From positions 3,157,962 through 3,221,961 of the forward strand of contig NZ_CP125669.1 in NCBI RefSeq assembly GCF_030053775.1: a stretch of DNA of 64,000 nt, read 5' to 3'. Under the pieces are notes generated by a model. It saw only the letters and a program-made list of their open reading frames with translations. It did not search any database and had not been told where the DNA came from. Below, piece by piece: positions 38,891 through 47,829 of this stretch (its first letter is position 1; each line of letters opens with the position of its first letter). A program made the translations under genes and the position numbers. Source of the DNA: Acinetobacter corruptisaponis (lineage in GTDB: Bacteria; Pseudomonadota; Gammaproteobacteria; Pseudomonadales; Moraxellaceae).

Positions 38891-39550
38891 CTAAATATTA
38901 TGCTTTAAACGATATTGTACTAACTCTTCAATACTAATCACGGTTAAATCATGCGTTTGAGCATAAGCCAAAACCTGAATGCCTGAAGCCATTGAACCAT
39001 CTGGATTGGTTAATTCACACAATACCCCCGATGGTTTTAAACCTGCCAAACGTGCTAGGTCAATAGTGCCCTCAGTATGTCCACGACGGGTGAGTACACC
39101 GCCATCACGCGCACGTAAGGGGAAAACATGACCTGGACGGCTGAGGTCACTGGCAACAGCACCGTCTTTGGTCGCGGCTAAAACAGTGGTTACTCGGTCT
39201 TTAGCTGATACACCTGTGGTCACGCCTTGCGCTGCTTCAATGGTGACGGTAAAAGCTGTTTTAAATTGACTGGAATTATCCACGACCATAGGTGGAAGCT
39301 CTAAATGATCAGCCAGTTGTTCGGTTAAGCATAAGCAAACGATACCAGAACCATCGCGAATCATTTGTGCCATGACTTCGACTGTTAGTGTTTCAGCGGC
39401 AATAATCAGGTCAGCTTCATTCTCACGGTCAAAATCATCCATGACCAACACAGGTTTGCCGTGTCGGATATCTTCTAAAGCTTGTTGAATACGGTGTTCA
39501 GCAGGGGAAAGGGCTGAAAAGAAAAGTTCGGGTTGGATTAAACTTGACAT
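38891..39550 (-). CDS. ribB: 3,4-dihydroxy-2-butanone 4-phosphate synthase
   Basis: RibB makes the four-carbon precursor of riboflavin from ribulose 5-phosphate. The 219-aa protein shows [34 protein letters not shown] and the [14 protein letters not shown] segment. There is no GTP cyclohydrolase II domain, so it is the monofunctional form. I use the ATG at 39550. An upstream ATG at 39625 would extend into the leader. The gene is preceded by an FMN riboswitch and is therefore repressed by FMN. Confidence 0.95.
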   Translation of the reverse strand: MSSLIQPELFFSALSPAEHRIQQALEDIRHGKPVLVMDDFDRENEADLIIAAETLTVEVMAQMIRDGSGIVCLCLTEQLADHLELPPMVVDNSSQFKTAFTVTIEAAQGVTTGVSAKDRVTTVLAATKDGAVASDLSRPGHVFPLRARDGGVLTRRGHTEGTIDLARLAGLKPSGVLCELTNPDGSMASGIQVLAYAQTHDLTVISIEELVQYRLKHNI

Positions 39551-39649
39551 AATGAAACGCTCTCGTAAATAGGCTACGGTTGAACATTTCAGGACTGATG
39601 TAAAAATAAGCGTGCACAAAAACAACCCAAAAGAGTGTTTCGGTGGTTT

Positions 39650-39812
39650 CGTCTTCTTTCATCCGGACTATACCGTCGGCTTTGGCATCTCACCAAATCT
39701 GCGAGTATATAAAAATATATACAGGCTCGTGGGCTGGTTAGATCATTCAGTAAAAAATGTCTAACTTACCACCGGTGGGGAATTTCACCCCGCCCTGAAG
39801 CGATGTGCCCTG
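39650..39812 (-). promoter_or_regulatory. FMN riboswitch (RFN element) upstream of ribB
   Basis: Read on the minus strand, the element starts with AGGGCACATCGCTTCAGGGC followed by GGGGTGAAATTCCCCACCGG and ends with the conserved ATAGTCCGGATGAAAG region. These are the diagnostic conserved blocks of the RFN aptamer. A variable hairpin (near 39695-39730) corresponds to an expandable stem. It lies about 100 bp upstream of ribB. Confidence 0.95.
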
Positions 39813-39991
39813 ATTATAGCCAAATTTTGTGTGAAAAAGACAACTTTTTATAGAATCAATCGTTCTATCAAAATGAAAAAAGTAGCTGAAACCTGATTGG
39901 CATTTTTCTGTTGATGAGTTGAACTGGTAATACTTTAGAATTGAGCATACACTCAAAAGATAAAACAACAATAAAGTGGAAGAGTTTGCTG

Positions 39992-40207
39992 ATGGAGAAG
40001 ATGAATCAAACTGAGCTGGAGCAACTGGCGCAACAGTTACATCGGCCTGTGATGAGCCTTAAAGATTTCTCACAATTATCTGAACAGGATTTAAATGTAT
40101 TAAATCAACAGTTACAACAAACCATTCAACAGGAAAATCGAAGAATCAATCAAAGCTTGTTTCAAATGCCATTCTTTTTGCGTTTATTTTTTAAAAATAA
40201 CAAATAA
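39992..40207 (+). CDS. Small hypothetical protein (71 aa)
   Basis: A short, glutamine-rich protein with predicted helices (LEQLAQQLHRPVMSLKDFSQLSEQDLNVLNQQL) and a hydrophobic C-terminal end (MPFFLRLFFKNNK). I choose the ATG at 39992, with a GGAAGAG site seven bases before it. The gene ends 8 bp upstream of the next, so the two are an operon. No family recognised. Confidence 0.6.
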   Translation: MEKMNQTELEQLAQQLHRPVMSLKDFSQLSEQDLNVLNQQLQQTIQQENRRINQSLFQMPFFLRLFFKNNK

Positions 40208-40215
40208 AGGGGGAT

Positions 40216-41400
40216 ATGATGACCCGACTCGCTGTGCATGCAGAAATTATCAAGCTTGCCCATATCCTAAATGTCTCAGAACAACAACTGGCATTCTTGC
40301 AGACACTGGCACCAGAAAGTCTTAGGCAGTTTCGTTTTGCGATCATTGAGTTATTACAGGATCAGCAAAAGCCACGCTTTCGATATTTGGCCAGATGGGT
40401 GAACTGGCTACCGAGTTGGCTTACGGTTTTGATGGTCAAGCGTTTTTTAGACCCTTTCATCGTGGCGCAAATCGCAATTCATTTATCCACTGAAAATTTA
40501 TATCGCATCGCCAAACATTTATCTGCCAAAACACTGGCCGCCATTTCAGTTTATTTAGACCCACGATTGGCAAGGGAATTATTGGCTTACTTCACCACGC
40601 ATCAGATTATGGATATTGCCCAAGTGCTGTTGCAACAACGTGACTTTGTGACGATGGGGCGATTTGTCAGCATGTTGTCTGATGAGGTGGTGCAGGATGT
40701 CGCGCAGATTGTTGAACAGGAAAGTGACCTACTGGAAATTGCCTTTTATATTGAGTCCAGAGAACAGATTGATCATCTGGTTCATGTGTTGCCGAAACAG
40801 CGTATTGAGCAGGCTTTATTGATTATTACTGATCCAGGTCAGCGATTGGTCTGGCCAAAATTATTGGCCTTGATGAGCCATATTGGTTATGGTCTCAAAC
40901 AGGAGTTGGGTGATCTTGCGGTTCAACAGGGTGAGAACGTAATCAATGCCATCATTCAGGCTGCACAGGAAGATCAGTTGTGGGAGGATATGCTGCCTGT
41001 CGTGGCCTGTTTATCTGAACAGGCTCAGCATTATGTTGCCAATTTACCTGCCTTGCGACAGGTTGAGATTATCCAGAGTATTGTTGCCGCAGCGGATCGT
41101 TGTGACTTATGGACAGATATGCTGGTGGTGGTCAACTATATGCAGGATGAGGCCAGACAGGCAGTTGCAAGCGCGATTGCCCAAATTGATGAAGAGGTGT
41201 TACATCATATTGCCTATGCATCTTTGTTGCGTTCGCAATGGGAAGTCACCTTTGACATCGTGCGTCGTATGCCCATTGAGAAACAGCAGCAATGCCAGAA
41301 AATTCTGGATGCCTATATGCAGCAATTGGATTCAGAGACCTATCAATATTTAGATCGCTTGCTTGAGCGTTATCAGATTCATGCTGCGACTGTACATTAA
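40216..41400 (+). CDS. Helical-repeat protein of unknown function (394 aa)
   Basis: The protein is almost entirely amphipathic helices with recurring short repeats (for example AKHLSAKTLAAISVYLDPRLARELLAYF, then VQDVAQIVEQESDLLEIAFYI). The pattern loosely resembles the superhelical N-domain of MgtE, but there is no transmembrane or CBS domain. It is soluble and probably a binding scaffold. ATG at 40216 and 40219 are both possible; the strong AAGGGGG site better suits 40219. It is the second gene of a two-gene unit and convergent with the lipase gene. Confidence 0.6.
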   Translation: MMTRLAVHAEIIKLAHILNVSEQQLAFLQTLAPESLRQFRFAIIELLQDQQKPRFRYLARWVNWLPSWLTVLMVKRFLDPFIVAQIAIHLSTENLYRIAKHLSAKTLAAISVYLDPRLARELLAYFTTHQIMDIAQVLLQQRDFVTMGRFVSMLSDEVVQDVAQIVEQESDLLEIAFYIESREQIDHLVHVLPKQRIEQALLIITDPGQRLVWPKLLALMSHIGYGLKQELGDLAVQQGENVINAIIQAAQEDQLWEDMLPVVACLSEQAQHYVANLPALRQVEIIQSIVAAADRCDLWTDMLVVVNYMQDEARQAVASAIAQIDEEVLHHIAYASLLRSQWEVTFDIVRRMPIEKQQQCQKILDAYMQQLDSETYQYLDRLLERYQIHAATVH

Positions 41401-41409
41401 AATGACTTT

Positions 41410-43200
41410 TTAGGAAGATGGTAGGGTATCCCGAATAGGCTCGAGTGTTGCCAATGCATGTTCATAGCCCCGTTCCACCAGCTCATCCAGTTTGTGCCAG
41501 TCAAACATACCAATCCCTGCGATTGGCATACGAATGTGTAAATTGGCGCGTTCAATGGCGGCTGCCTGAATCATGGTGTCGCTGGCAAGGGTGGCGGTGC
41601 GCATGAGAATTTCTGCCAGTCGTGGTGCAGGAAGCAGTTTGTCCTTAATAATTTTATTCCAGTTGAGCAGGGCACTTTGATCAGGTTCTTCCAAACCTAT
41701 ACCAGGCACCCGAATGTCGTCATGCAGACTCACATTGCTAGCGATGATGGTGCCTCTTTCCAGATTCTGCATCACGTCAGTGGGTAGGTTATTAATGACA
41801 CCACCATCACAGAGCAGATTTTCATGCCAGGCTACAGGTGGGGCAACGCCTGGTACGCTCATACTGGTGCCGACCCATGTTGCCAGTTCTCCCTGATCAT
41901 GGATGACTGCTTGCCCTGTGGAGAGATTGGTCGAGATGCAGTAATAGGTCTGTTTGAGTTCCTCAATGCGTCGATGCCCAAAAATGGCATGCAGCCGTGC
42001 GTGAAAGCGCTGCCCCCGAATCAGTGAGACTCTGGGCATGGTATAGTCATTCAGATAATTGCGCGCCACAAAGGTTTCATAGGCAATATGCGCCATTTCC
42101 ACACTGTCAAACCCACAGGCGACCAGTGCGGCCACAAAGGCACCCATACTGGTGCCACCAACAATATCAACAGGGATATGCAGTTGTTCCAGTGCACGGA
42201 TTAGACCAATATGGGCAAAACCACGCGCACCACCGCCGCCAAGTACCAAGCCCACGCCTTTACTGGAAATCTGTCTGGCAACCGCACAGATATCTGCCTG
42301 TGCCCACGGATGAATAAAATAATGGGCGCGGGCATGGTAAAGCTGTTTCCATTGCAAGGTATGGGGAGATGGATCACCGTCAGAGCGTAACAGCACCAGT
42401 TCGATGGGGCTTTGCCAATCATATTGATTCAGTACATCAACGAGTTTGGTCTGGATGGGCGTCTGGTTGGCTTCAGCAAGGATCAGGATGCGGTCAGCCT
42501 GATGCAGGCAACGTTTTGACCATTCATCATCATTGCGATGGGCTGCATAAAGAACATAACAGTGCTTTTCTTCCAGACTGGCTAACCAGTGCCTCAACTT
42601 TAAGTCATTGTAACCATAATCAAGTGGGGTTTGGCTAAAGCCATGTCCAAACAGCGCATCCACATGCGCTGCCGTAACCAGACGCACGTGGGGCCAGCGT
42701 AGTAAATGCTCTGTCAATTTTTCAGCTAAATGAATCGCAGGAATGTGTGCTGAGACAGGAACAACGGACAAGGTTCGGCTATTACTCATGGCATGGGTGT
42801 GCTGGAGTTCAGGCTGGGAGCGGGCAATGATCAGACGGGATAGCGCAAACAGCACTTTAGGATGAGACTGGATAAACTCGATAAATTGTGGTTGGGGAAT
42901 ACTGAGCAATGTGGTGTCCCGTGTGGCATGCACCGTGCCATGATGAGGCTGATTGGCAATCGCTCCCATTTCACCTACAAGCTCATTACGTCCCAGATAG
43001 GTGGACAAGCCTGTAGCACTGCTGAGTTTCACCCGTCCATAGGCAATGACATAAACATCGTTGGCAATATCATTGACCTGATAAAGCTGCTGACCTGTTT
43101 GTAGATGACAAATCTGGCAATAACTGGCCAACGTCTCTAGAGTGGCATGATCCAGTTCGGCAAAGGGCATGACCTTGCTCAGGGTTGTTATCATATCCAT
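41410..43200 (-). CDS. Patatin-like phospholipase with cyclic-nucleotide-binding domain
   Basis: A 596-aa protein joining two modules. Residues ~10-125 form a cNMP-binding-like beta-barrel (NDVYVIAYGRVKLSS, LVGEMGAIANQP). Residues ~310-520 form a patatin domain with the oxyanion hole GGGGARGF, the nucleophile serine in GGTSMGAFVAAL and the catalytic aspartate in DGGVINNLP. Between them is a region with a truncated kinase-like or Rossmann-like look. This is the domain order of NTE/RssA-related lysophospholipases. It should hydrolyse phospholipids at the membrane, perhaps under control of a bound ligand. Confidence 0.9.
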   Translation of the reverse strand: MDMITTLSKVMPFAELDHATLETLASYCQICHLQTGQQLYQVNDIANDVYVIAYGRVKLSSATGLSTYLGRNELVGEMGAIANQPHHGTVHATRDTTLLSIPQPQFIEFIQSHPKVLFALSRLIIARSQPELQHTHAMSNSRTLSVVPVSAHIPAIHLAEKLTEHLLRWPHVRLVTAAHVDALFGHGFSQTPLDYGYNDLKLRHWLASLEEKHCYVLYAAHRNDDEWSKRCLHQADRILILAEANQTPIQTKLVDVLNQYDWQSPIELVLLRSDGDPSPHTLQWKQLYHARAHYFIHPWAQADICAVARQISSKGVGLVLGGGGARGFAHIGLIRALEQLHIPVDIVGGTSMGAFVAALVACGFDSVEMAHIAYETFVARNYLNDYTMPRVSLIRGQRFHARLHAIFGHRRIEELKQTYYCISTNLSTGQAVIHDQGELATWVGTSMSVPGVAPPVAWHENLLCDGGVINNLPTDVMQNLERGTIIASNVSLHDDIRVPGIGLEEPDQSALLNWNKIIKDKLLPAPRLAEILMRTATLASDTMIQAAAIERANLHIRMPIAGIGMFDWHKLDELVERGYEHALATLEPIRDTLPSS

Positions 43201-43325
43201 ATTGATTAAATTATCTTTATTTTCTATCTATTTAATAAAGCAATACTGGAACATACTTTACAAGTTGGGTTGCGTAAAAATAATGCATTAATTTTAGATG
43301 TTTTGTATGTTCTCATAACATGAAA

Positions 43326-43353
43326 AAAGCCAGTTTATTTTTAAACTGGCTTT
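43326..43353 (-). terminator. Terminator after panD
   Basis: AAAGCCAGTTTA/TAAACTGGCTTT stem between panD and the lipase gene, A/T runs on either side. Confidence 0.82.
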
Positions 43354-43375
43354 TAGGAATCTTGATGTTTTCTGC

Positions 43376-43756
43376 TTATGCAATTTGTACAGGAATACAG
43401 TTTGCTGTGTGGTTTACTGTATTGTCTGGGTTTGCATAGACCAAACGTGGTTTGTGCAGGTTTGCCTCAACTTCAGTGAAATCACCAAAAGTTGCAATAA
43501 TCACTAAGTCACCAACATCAGCCTGATGGGCTGCACCACCATTCACTGAAATAATGCCTGAATCATCTTCACCACGAATTGCGTAGGTTGTGAAGCGTTT
43601 GCCGTTGGTTACGTTCCATACGTGGATTTCTTCGTATTCACGAATCCCTGCTAAGTCCATTAACACACCATCAATTGCACAGGAACCTTCATAATGAAGT
43701 TCCGCATGTGTCACAACTGCGCGGTGAATTTTACATTTTAATAAACGAGATAGCAT
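43376..43756 (-). CDS. panD: Aspartate 1-decarboxylase
   Basis: PanD makes beta-alanine for pantothenate and CoA. The 126-aa proenzyme has the self-cleavage site between Gly24 and Ser25 ([10 protein letters not shown]), which generates the pyruvoyl cofactor, and the conserved [13 protein letters not shown] and [12 protein letters not shown] segments. Single gene with a good upstream AGGAG-like site (CAGGAGACGC). Confidence 0.96.
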   Translation of the reverse strand: MLSRLLKCKIHRAVVTHAELHYEGSCAIDGVLMDLAGIREYEEIHVWNVTNGKRFTTYAIRGEDDSGIISVNGGAAHQADVGDLVIIATFGDFTEVEANLHKPRLVYANPDNTVNHTANCIPVQIA

Positions 43757-43901
43757 GGCTAGCGTCTCCTGAGTAAGACCTAAGACGGATATCTTATGGT
43801 TGACTTGTCACGTTTCCGCAGGCTGTAGGCGGTTTGATGCGCATTTTGCGCCTAAAACTGCAATATGGCAAGCGTGATTGATCAACAATTTCAGTTTAAG
43901 T

Positions 43902-44483
43902 TTAAGCGGGTTTGTATGCATTAATTTGATTCATGGCCTGTGGAACCTGTCCACTCACAAGCATTTTGACTTGTGATAAGGCATGGGCAATTGCGGCATC
44001 CATTAAATCTTGTTCACTGCTGGGAGCTTTGCCAAGCACATGACCAGAAACACGTTCTTTGGAACCAGGATGTCCAATTCCAATGCGTAAACGATGGAAG
44101 TTGGGACCCATATGGGGAACGATGTCACGGAGACCATTATGTCCGCCGTGTCCGCCACCTGTTTTCAAGCGAATCACGCCAGGGTCCATATCCAGTTCAT
44201 CATGAGCAATTAAGATTGACTCAGGTGCAACTTGATAGAATTTGGCGAAAGGGGCAACACTTTGACCAGAACGGTTCATAAAGGTGGTAGGGAGGAGTAA
44301 ACGTACATCATGGCCCTCAACTTGGCCACGACCACTGTATCCATGAAACTTGGGATCAGCTTTTAAATTGATGCCATAACGGTCTGCAAGCTGTTCAACA
44401 AACCAGAAACCTGCATTATGGCGGGTTTGGGCATATTCCTTTCCAGGATTGCCCAAACCAACAATTAGCGAAATACTTGACAC
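43902..44483 (-). CDS. pth: Peptidyl-tRNA hydrolase
   Basis: Pth frees tRNA from peptidyl-tRNA dropped by ribosomes. The 193-aa protein has GLGNPGKEYAQTRHNAGFW, including the catalytic His, FMNRSGQSV, HDELDMDPGVIRLK and GGHGGHNGLRDI. It lies 19 bp downstream of rplY, ending the lolB-to-pth unit, an order conserved with E. coli and Pseudomonas. Confidence 0.96.
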   Translation of the reverse strand: MSSISLIVGLGNPGKEYAQTRHNAGFWFVEQLADRYGINLKADPKFHGYSGRGQVEGHDVRLLLPTTFMNRSGQSVAPFAKFYQVAPESILIAHDELDMDPGVIRLKTGGGHGGHNGLRDIVPHMGPNFHRLRIGIGHPGSKERVSGHVLGKAPSSEQDLMDAAIAHALSQVKMLVSGQVPQAMNQINAYKPA

Positions 44484-44502
44484 TAATTTATGCCTTTAAC
44501 AC

Positions 44503-44799
44503 TTATGCGCGTTTAAAGTCAGCGTGCATTGGAGTGTTTTTAGCTGGGTGACGTTGCAATGCCTGGATTTTAACATTTTCAACTTTGTCACCGATTTTGA
44601 TTTCGATTACTTCTTCAAAGAAAGCATTGCTTTCTAAAGCCTTAACGATTTCACGAAGCTCTAAAGTAACAGTTACAGGCTCAGCACTACCACCATAGAT
44701 AATCGCTGGAATTTGCGCTGCGTGACGAAGGCGGCGGCTCGCACCTTTCCCTTGTTGAGCAGCTTCACGTGCTTGAGCATTTAATACGAAGTTTGCCAT
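44503..44799 (-). CDS. rplY: 50S ribosomal protein L25
   Basis: A short L25 of 98 aa, lacking the CTC C-terminal domain, that binds 5S rRNA. Motifs include [18 protein letters not shown] and [14 protein letters not shown] choose the ATG at 44799, seven bases after AGGA; an ATG two codons upstream is too close to that site. Confidence 0.94.
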   Translation of the reverse strand: MANFVLNAQAREAAQQGKGASRRLRHAAQIPAIIYGGSAEPVTVTLELREIVKALESNAFFEEVIEIKIGDKVENVKIQALQRHPAKNTPMHADFKRA

Positions 44800-44854
44800 G
44801 GGCATATCCTCATTGAGATTTAAGAAACTAAACTTGCGACCAGTTTAGTGATAG

Positions 44855-44882
44855 AAAGCCCCGCCATAAGGCAGGGCTTGAA
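44855..44882 (-). terminator. Possible attenuator hairpin between prs and rplY
   Basis: AAGCCCCGCC/GGCAGGGCTT stem with an ATAA loop and only a weak T-tract on the minus strand. It may partly end prs transcription. Confidence 0.5.
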
Positions 44883-44895
44883 AAAAGCTGGGGTA

Positions 44896-45849
44896 TTATA
44901 GATAACTATCGAACATTGCGCTAATAGATTCTTCGTTATTAATACGACGAATTGTTTCAGCAACCATGCTGGCAACGGAAACCTGGCGAACTTTGCCTAA
45001 AGTTAATGCTTCATCTGAAAGTGGAATGGTGTCAGTCACCACAAGTTCATCAATCACAGAGTTGCGCAGGTTATCAAGTGCCTTGCCAGATAGAACAGGG
45101 TGGGTTGCATAGGCAATCACACGGCGGGCACCAAACTGTTTCAGGGCATCAGCCGCCTTGCAAAGCGTACCAGCAGTATCCACCATATCATCGACAATGA
45201 CACAGTCACGGTCTTTGACGTCACCAATCAAATGCATCACTTGAGATTCATTGGCTTTTTGACGGCGTTTGTCAATGATGGCCAGGTCGATGTCACCCAA
45301 CTGCTTTGCAACAGCACGGGCACGAACAACACCACCCACGTCAGGTGAAACCACCATGAGGTTGTCATGTTGTTGCTGACGCAGGTCAGCCAATAACGCT
45401 GGTGTACCGTAGATATTGTCCACTGGAATATCGAAGAAACCCTGAATCTGGTCTGCATGCAGGTCAATCATAACCACACGGTCAATTCCCACAGTGGTCA
45501 GCATGTCTGCAACAACCTTGGCGGTAATTGGCACACGAGCAGAACGTGGACGACGGTCTTGGCGTGCATAACCGAAGTAAGGGATGACAGCGGTGATGCG
45601 ACCAGCACTTGCGCGACGCAAAGCATCTGCCATCACCAGGATTTCCATCAGGTTATCATTGGTTGGGGCACAAGTGGACTGAACGATGAATACGTCTTTA
45701 CCACGTACATTTTCAGTGATTTCAACTGAAATTTCACCATCAGAGAACTTGCTTACAGCAGCGGCACCTAGAGGGATATGTAAATGGCTTACGACTTTTT
45801 GGGCGAACTGTGGATGAGCACTTCCACTAAAAACGACGAGATTGGGCAT
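44896..45849 (-). CDS. prs: Ribose-phosphate pyrophosphokinase
   Basis: Prs makes PRPP from ribose 5-phosphate and ATP, feeding purine, pyrimidine, NAD, His and Trp synthesis. The 317-aa protein has [42 protein letters not shown], and the PRPP-binding loop [15 protein letters not shown]. It follows the four tRNA-Gln genes and a 280-bp leader of repeats, on the same strand. Confidence 0.96.
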   Translation of the reverse strand: MPNLVVFSGSAHPQFAQKVVSHLHIPLGAAAVSKFSDGEISVEITENVRGKDVFIVQSTCAPTNDNLMEILVMADALRRASAGRITAVIPYFGYARQDRRPRSARVPITAKVVADMLTTVGIDRVVMIDLHADQIQGFFDIPVDNIYGTPALLADLRQQQHDNLMVVSPDVGGVVRARAVAKQLGDIDLAIIDKRRQKANESQVMHLIGDVKDRDCVIVDDMVDTAGTLCKAADALKQFGARRVIAYATHPVLSGKALDNLRNSVIDELVVTDTIPLSDEALTLGKVRQVSVASMVAETIRRINNEESISAMFDSYL

Positions 45850-45862
45850 GAAGCACCTGAGC

Positions 45863-46100
45863 GAGGATTACGTGAAGCAACGCTTCACCCGAGCGCAAGT
45901 GAAAAATCTATGATTTTTCTAAAGAGGATTACATGAAGCAACGCTTTGCCAAAATATAAAGGGAAAATTTATAATTCTTCAAAATGAAATCAAGTGAAAC
46001 AACGCTTGATTCAAGTATGGAAAATCTATAACTCTTCCTCATAGAGGTTAAGCGAAACAACACCTCACCCAAGCGCAAAGAGGAAACTCAAAATTTCCCC
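45863..46100 (-). repeat. Four degenerate ~60-bp tandem hairpin repeats in the prs leader
   Basis: Units begin near 45863, 45924, 45985 and 46044. Each has a first dyad around a conserved AAGCAACGCTT-like core (for example GTGAAGC/GCTTCAC at 45872-45888 in unit 1) and a second dyad (GAAAAATC/GATTTTTC at 45901-45919 in unit 1). Sequence differs between units but the pairing largely survives, suggesting RNA structure in the tRNA-Gln to prs transcript. Confidence 0.7.
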
Positions 46101-46130
46101 AACGGGTAGTTTAAAGAATAATCTATTATA

Positions 46131-46205
46131 TGGCAGGGGCGGCTGGATTCGAACCAACGGATGGCGGGATCAAAACCCGCTGCCTTACCACTTGGCGACG
46201 CCCCT
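46131..46205 (-). tRNA. tRNA-Gln (TTG), copy 4
   Basis: A 75-nt cloverleaf ending with encoded CCA. The anticodon loop TTTTGAT gives TTG. Identical to the three copies upstream and last before prs. Confidence 0.97.
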
Positions 46206-46295
46206 AATGCGGCAGAACTTTAATGGTTTTATATGATTTTGTCAATATGATTGATCAAATACCGATATAAAACAAGCCTGACGAACAAAGAGAAA

Positions 46296-46370
46296 TGGCA
46301 GGGGCGGCTGGATTCGAACCAACGGATGGCGGGATCAAAACCCGCTGCCTTACCACTTGGCGACGCCCCT
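46296..46370 (-). tRNA. tRNA-Gln (TTG), copy 3
   Basis: Identical 75-nt tRNA with CCA, separated from copy 4 by 90 bp and from copy 2 by 18 bp. Confidence 0.97.
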
Positions 46371-46388
46371 AAATTTGATGATCTGTAA

Positions 46389-46463
46389 TGGCAGGGGCGG
46401 CTGGATTCGAACCAACGGATGGCGGGATCAAAACCCGCTGCCTTACCACTTGGCGACGCCCCT
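46389..46463 (-). tRNA. tRNA-Gln (TTG), copy 2
   Basis: Identical 75-nt tRNA with CCA, 26 bp from copy 1. Confidence 0.97.
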
Positions 46464-46489
46464 ATTACAAACATCCTACAGGTGAAAAT

Positions 46490-46564
46490 TGGCAGGGGCG
46501 GCTGGATTCGAACCAACGGATGGCGGGATCAAAACCCGCTGCCTTACCACTTGGCGACGCCCCT
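46490..46564 (-). tRNA. tRNA-Gln (TTG), copy 1, overlapping the ispE stop
   Basis: Identical 75-nt tRNA. Its first two bases (AG at 46564-46563) are the last two bases of the ispE TAG stop codon, so it must be cut out of the ispE transcript or be read from a promoter within ispE. Confidence 0.97.
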
Positions 46565-47402
46565 AATCGGTAACCTTGAAATGCCGTAATGGCGATTCTG
46601 CCAAACCATTCACCAAGTATGCTTTACAAGGCGCGTTTTGCAAAATTTGCTTTACATTCATTTCCTGGATTACTTCAGTAAAAACACAGGCACCTGTACC
46701 TGTAAGCTTTGCCTGACCAAACTGATCCAGATATTGCATTGCTTCCTCAACTTCAGGGTATAACTGTCGAGCCAGAGGTTCAAAGTTATTTCCGAAAAGA
46801 GAAGGTTCTAACTGATAGGCGCAAAATGTAGTGGGCTTAGTATCTCTTGTCAATGTTTTTTGTGAAAAAAGCAGTTGAGTGCTGATAAAACAGTCAGGTT
46901 TTAAAACAATGAATTGTTTTTGAGCTAAGTCTATGAATGATAAATGTTCACCCACTCCTTCAGCCCATGCATTTTGCCCAAAAATAAAAATCGGAACATC
47001 AGCGCCAAGCTGTACGCCATAGGCTGCAAGTTGCTCATCATTTAGTCCACACTGCCATAACTGGTTCAGTACAATCAATGTGGTTGCGGCATTGGATGAG
47101 CCGCCACCCAGACCTGCACCCATCGGAATATTTTTTTCCACTGAAATCTTTAATCCACAGGGTGTCTTGGCATGTGGGCGCAGGTATTGCGCAGCCCGAT
47201 AAATCAGGTTTTGTTCCAGTTTTACTTCTGCTAATCCCTCAATCTGAATCTGATCTTCCTCAATGACCTCAAAACTGATCCAGTCATAAAGATCAATCAG
47301 TTGGAAAATACTCTGTAACTCATGGTAGCCATTGTCACGGCGACCCACGATATGCAGGAATAAATTAAGCTTGGCAGGGGATGGGACGCGTAAAATGGTC
47401 AT
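46563..47402 (-). CDS. ispE: 4-diphosphocytidyl-2-C-methyl-D-erythritol kinase
   Basis: IspE phosphorylates CDP-methylerythritol in the non-mevalonate isoprenoid pathway. The GHMP-kinase motifs are clear: PAKLNLFLHIVGRRDNGYHELQS and the ATP loop PMGAGLGGGSSNAAT, plus TGTGACVF near the C-terminus. I use the ATG at 47402 (279 aa), the normal start MTILRVPSPAK. A longer frame from 47438 would overlap vapC. The stop codon TAG overlaps the first tRNA-Gln by two bases. Confidence 0.94.
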   Translation of the reverse strand: MTILRVPSPAKLNLFLHIVGRRDNGYHELQSIFQLIDLYDWISFEVIEEDQIQIEGLAEVKLEQNLIYRAAQYLRPHAKTPCGLKISVEKNIPMGAGLGGGSSNAATTLIVLNQLWQCGLNDEQLAAYGVQLGADVPIFIFGQNAWAEGVGEHLSFIDLAQKQFIVLKPDCFISTQLLFSQKTLTRDTKPTTFCAYQLEPSLFGNNFEPLARQLYPEVEEAMQYLDQFGQAKLTGTGACVFTEVIQEMNVKQILQNAPCKAYLVNGLAESPLRHFKVTD

Positions 47403-47419
47403 ATTTGCTTCCGTAATAT

Positions 47420-47827
47420 TTAAGACTGCACCCACCAATTCTCTAGACGTAATCCAGCCACACGTTCAAACTCACGTATGTTATTAGTGACACAAATGAA
47501 TCCCTGACTACGGGCATGCCCTGCAATCATGGCATCATAACTGCCAATAGTTTTGCCTGTTTTTGATAGTTCAGCCCGAATTTGTGCGGTATGTGCTGCG
47601 GCATAATTGTCATAATCAAGGACGATCAGATTTGCCACAAATTTTTCAATTTCAGTCAGATTAGTTTGGGGATTGGATGATTTTTCTGCACCGTAATACA
47701 ACTCCATTAAGGTGATCGAGCTGATACAAAGATAATCCTGATACTTGGAAAACTGTTGGATGACTTCAATCGGCTTTTTCTTAATCGCATAGATGCAGAT
47801 GTTGGTATCCAGCATGTATTTAAGCAT
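47420..47827 (-). CDS. vapC: VapC-type PIN-domain toxin
   Basis: A 135-aa PIN ribonuclease of a type II toxin-antitoxin pair. The acidic metal site is visible as LDTNICIYAI near the N-terminus, MELYYGAEKS with the family glutamate, and GSYDAMIAGHA and TNNIREFERV toward the C-terminus. VapC toxins cut tRNA or rRNA to stop translation. The start lies two bases after the antitoxin stop. The pair interrupts the usual lolB-ispE adjacency and shares strand and probably transcript with them. Confidence 0.92.
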   Translation of the reverse strand: MLKYMLDTNICIYAIKKKPIEVIQQFSKYQDYLCISSITLMELYYGAEKSSNPQTNLTEIEKFVANLIVLDYDNYAAAHTAQIRAELSKTGKTIGSYDAMIAGHARSQGFICVTNNIREFERVAGLRLENWWVQS

Positions 47828-47829
47828 GA

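Noticed and set aside
41714-42638. Several plus-strand frames opposite the patatin gene
   Set aside because: They are shadows of the 596-codon lipase frame, which has all catalytic motifs.
46131-46564. Four regularly spaced identical 75-bp repeats resembling a CRISPR-like array
   Set aside because: Each repeat is a complete tRNA-Gln with CCA, and spacers are of very unequal length (90, 18 and 26 bp).
46229-46573. Open frames running through the tRNA-Gln cluster on both strands
   Set aside because: They are translations of tRNA genes and repeat the same peptide. No ribosome site, and tRNA structure explains the conservation.
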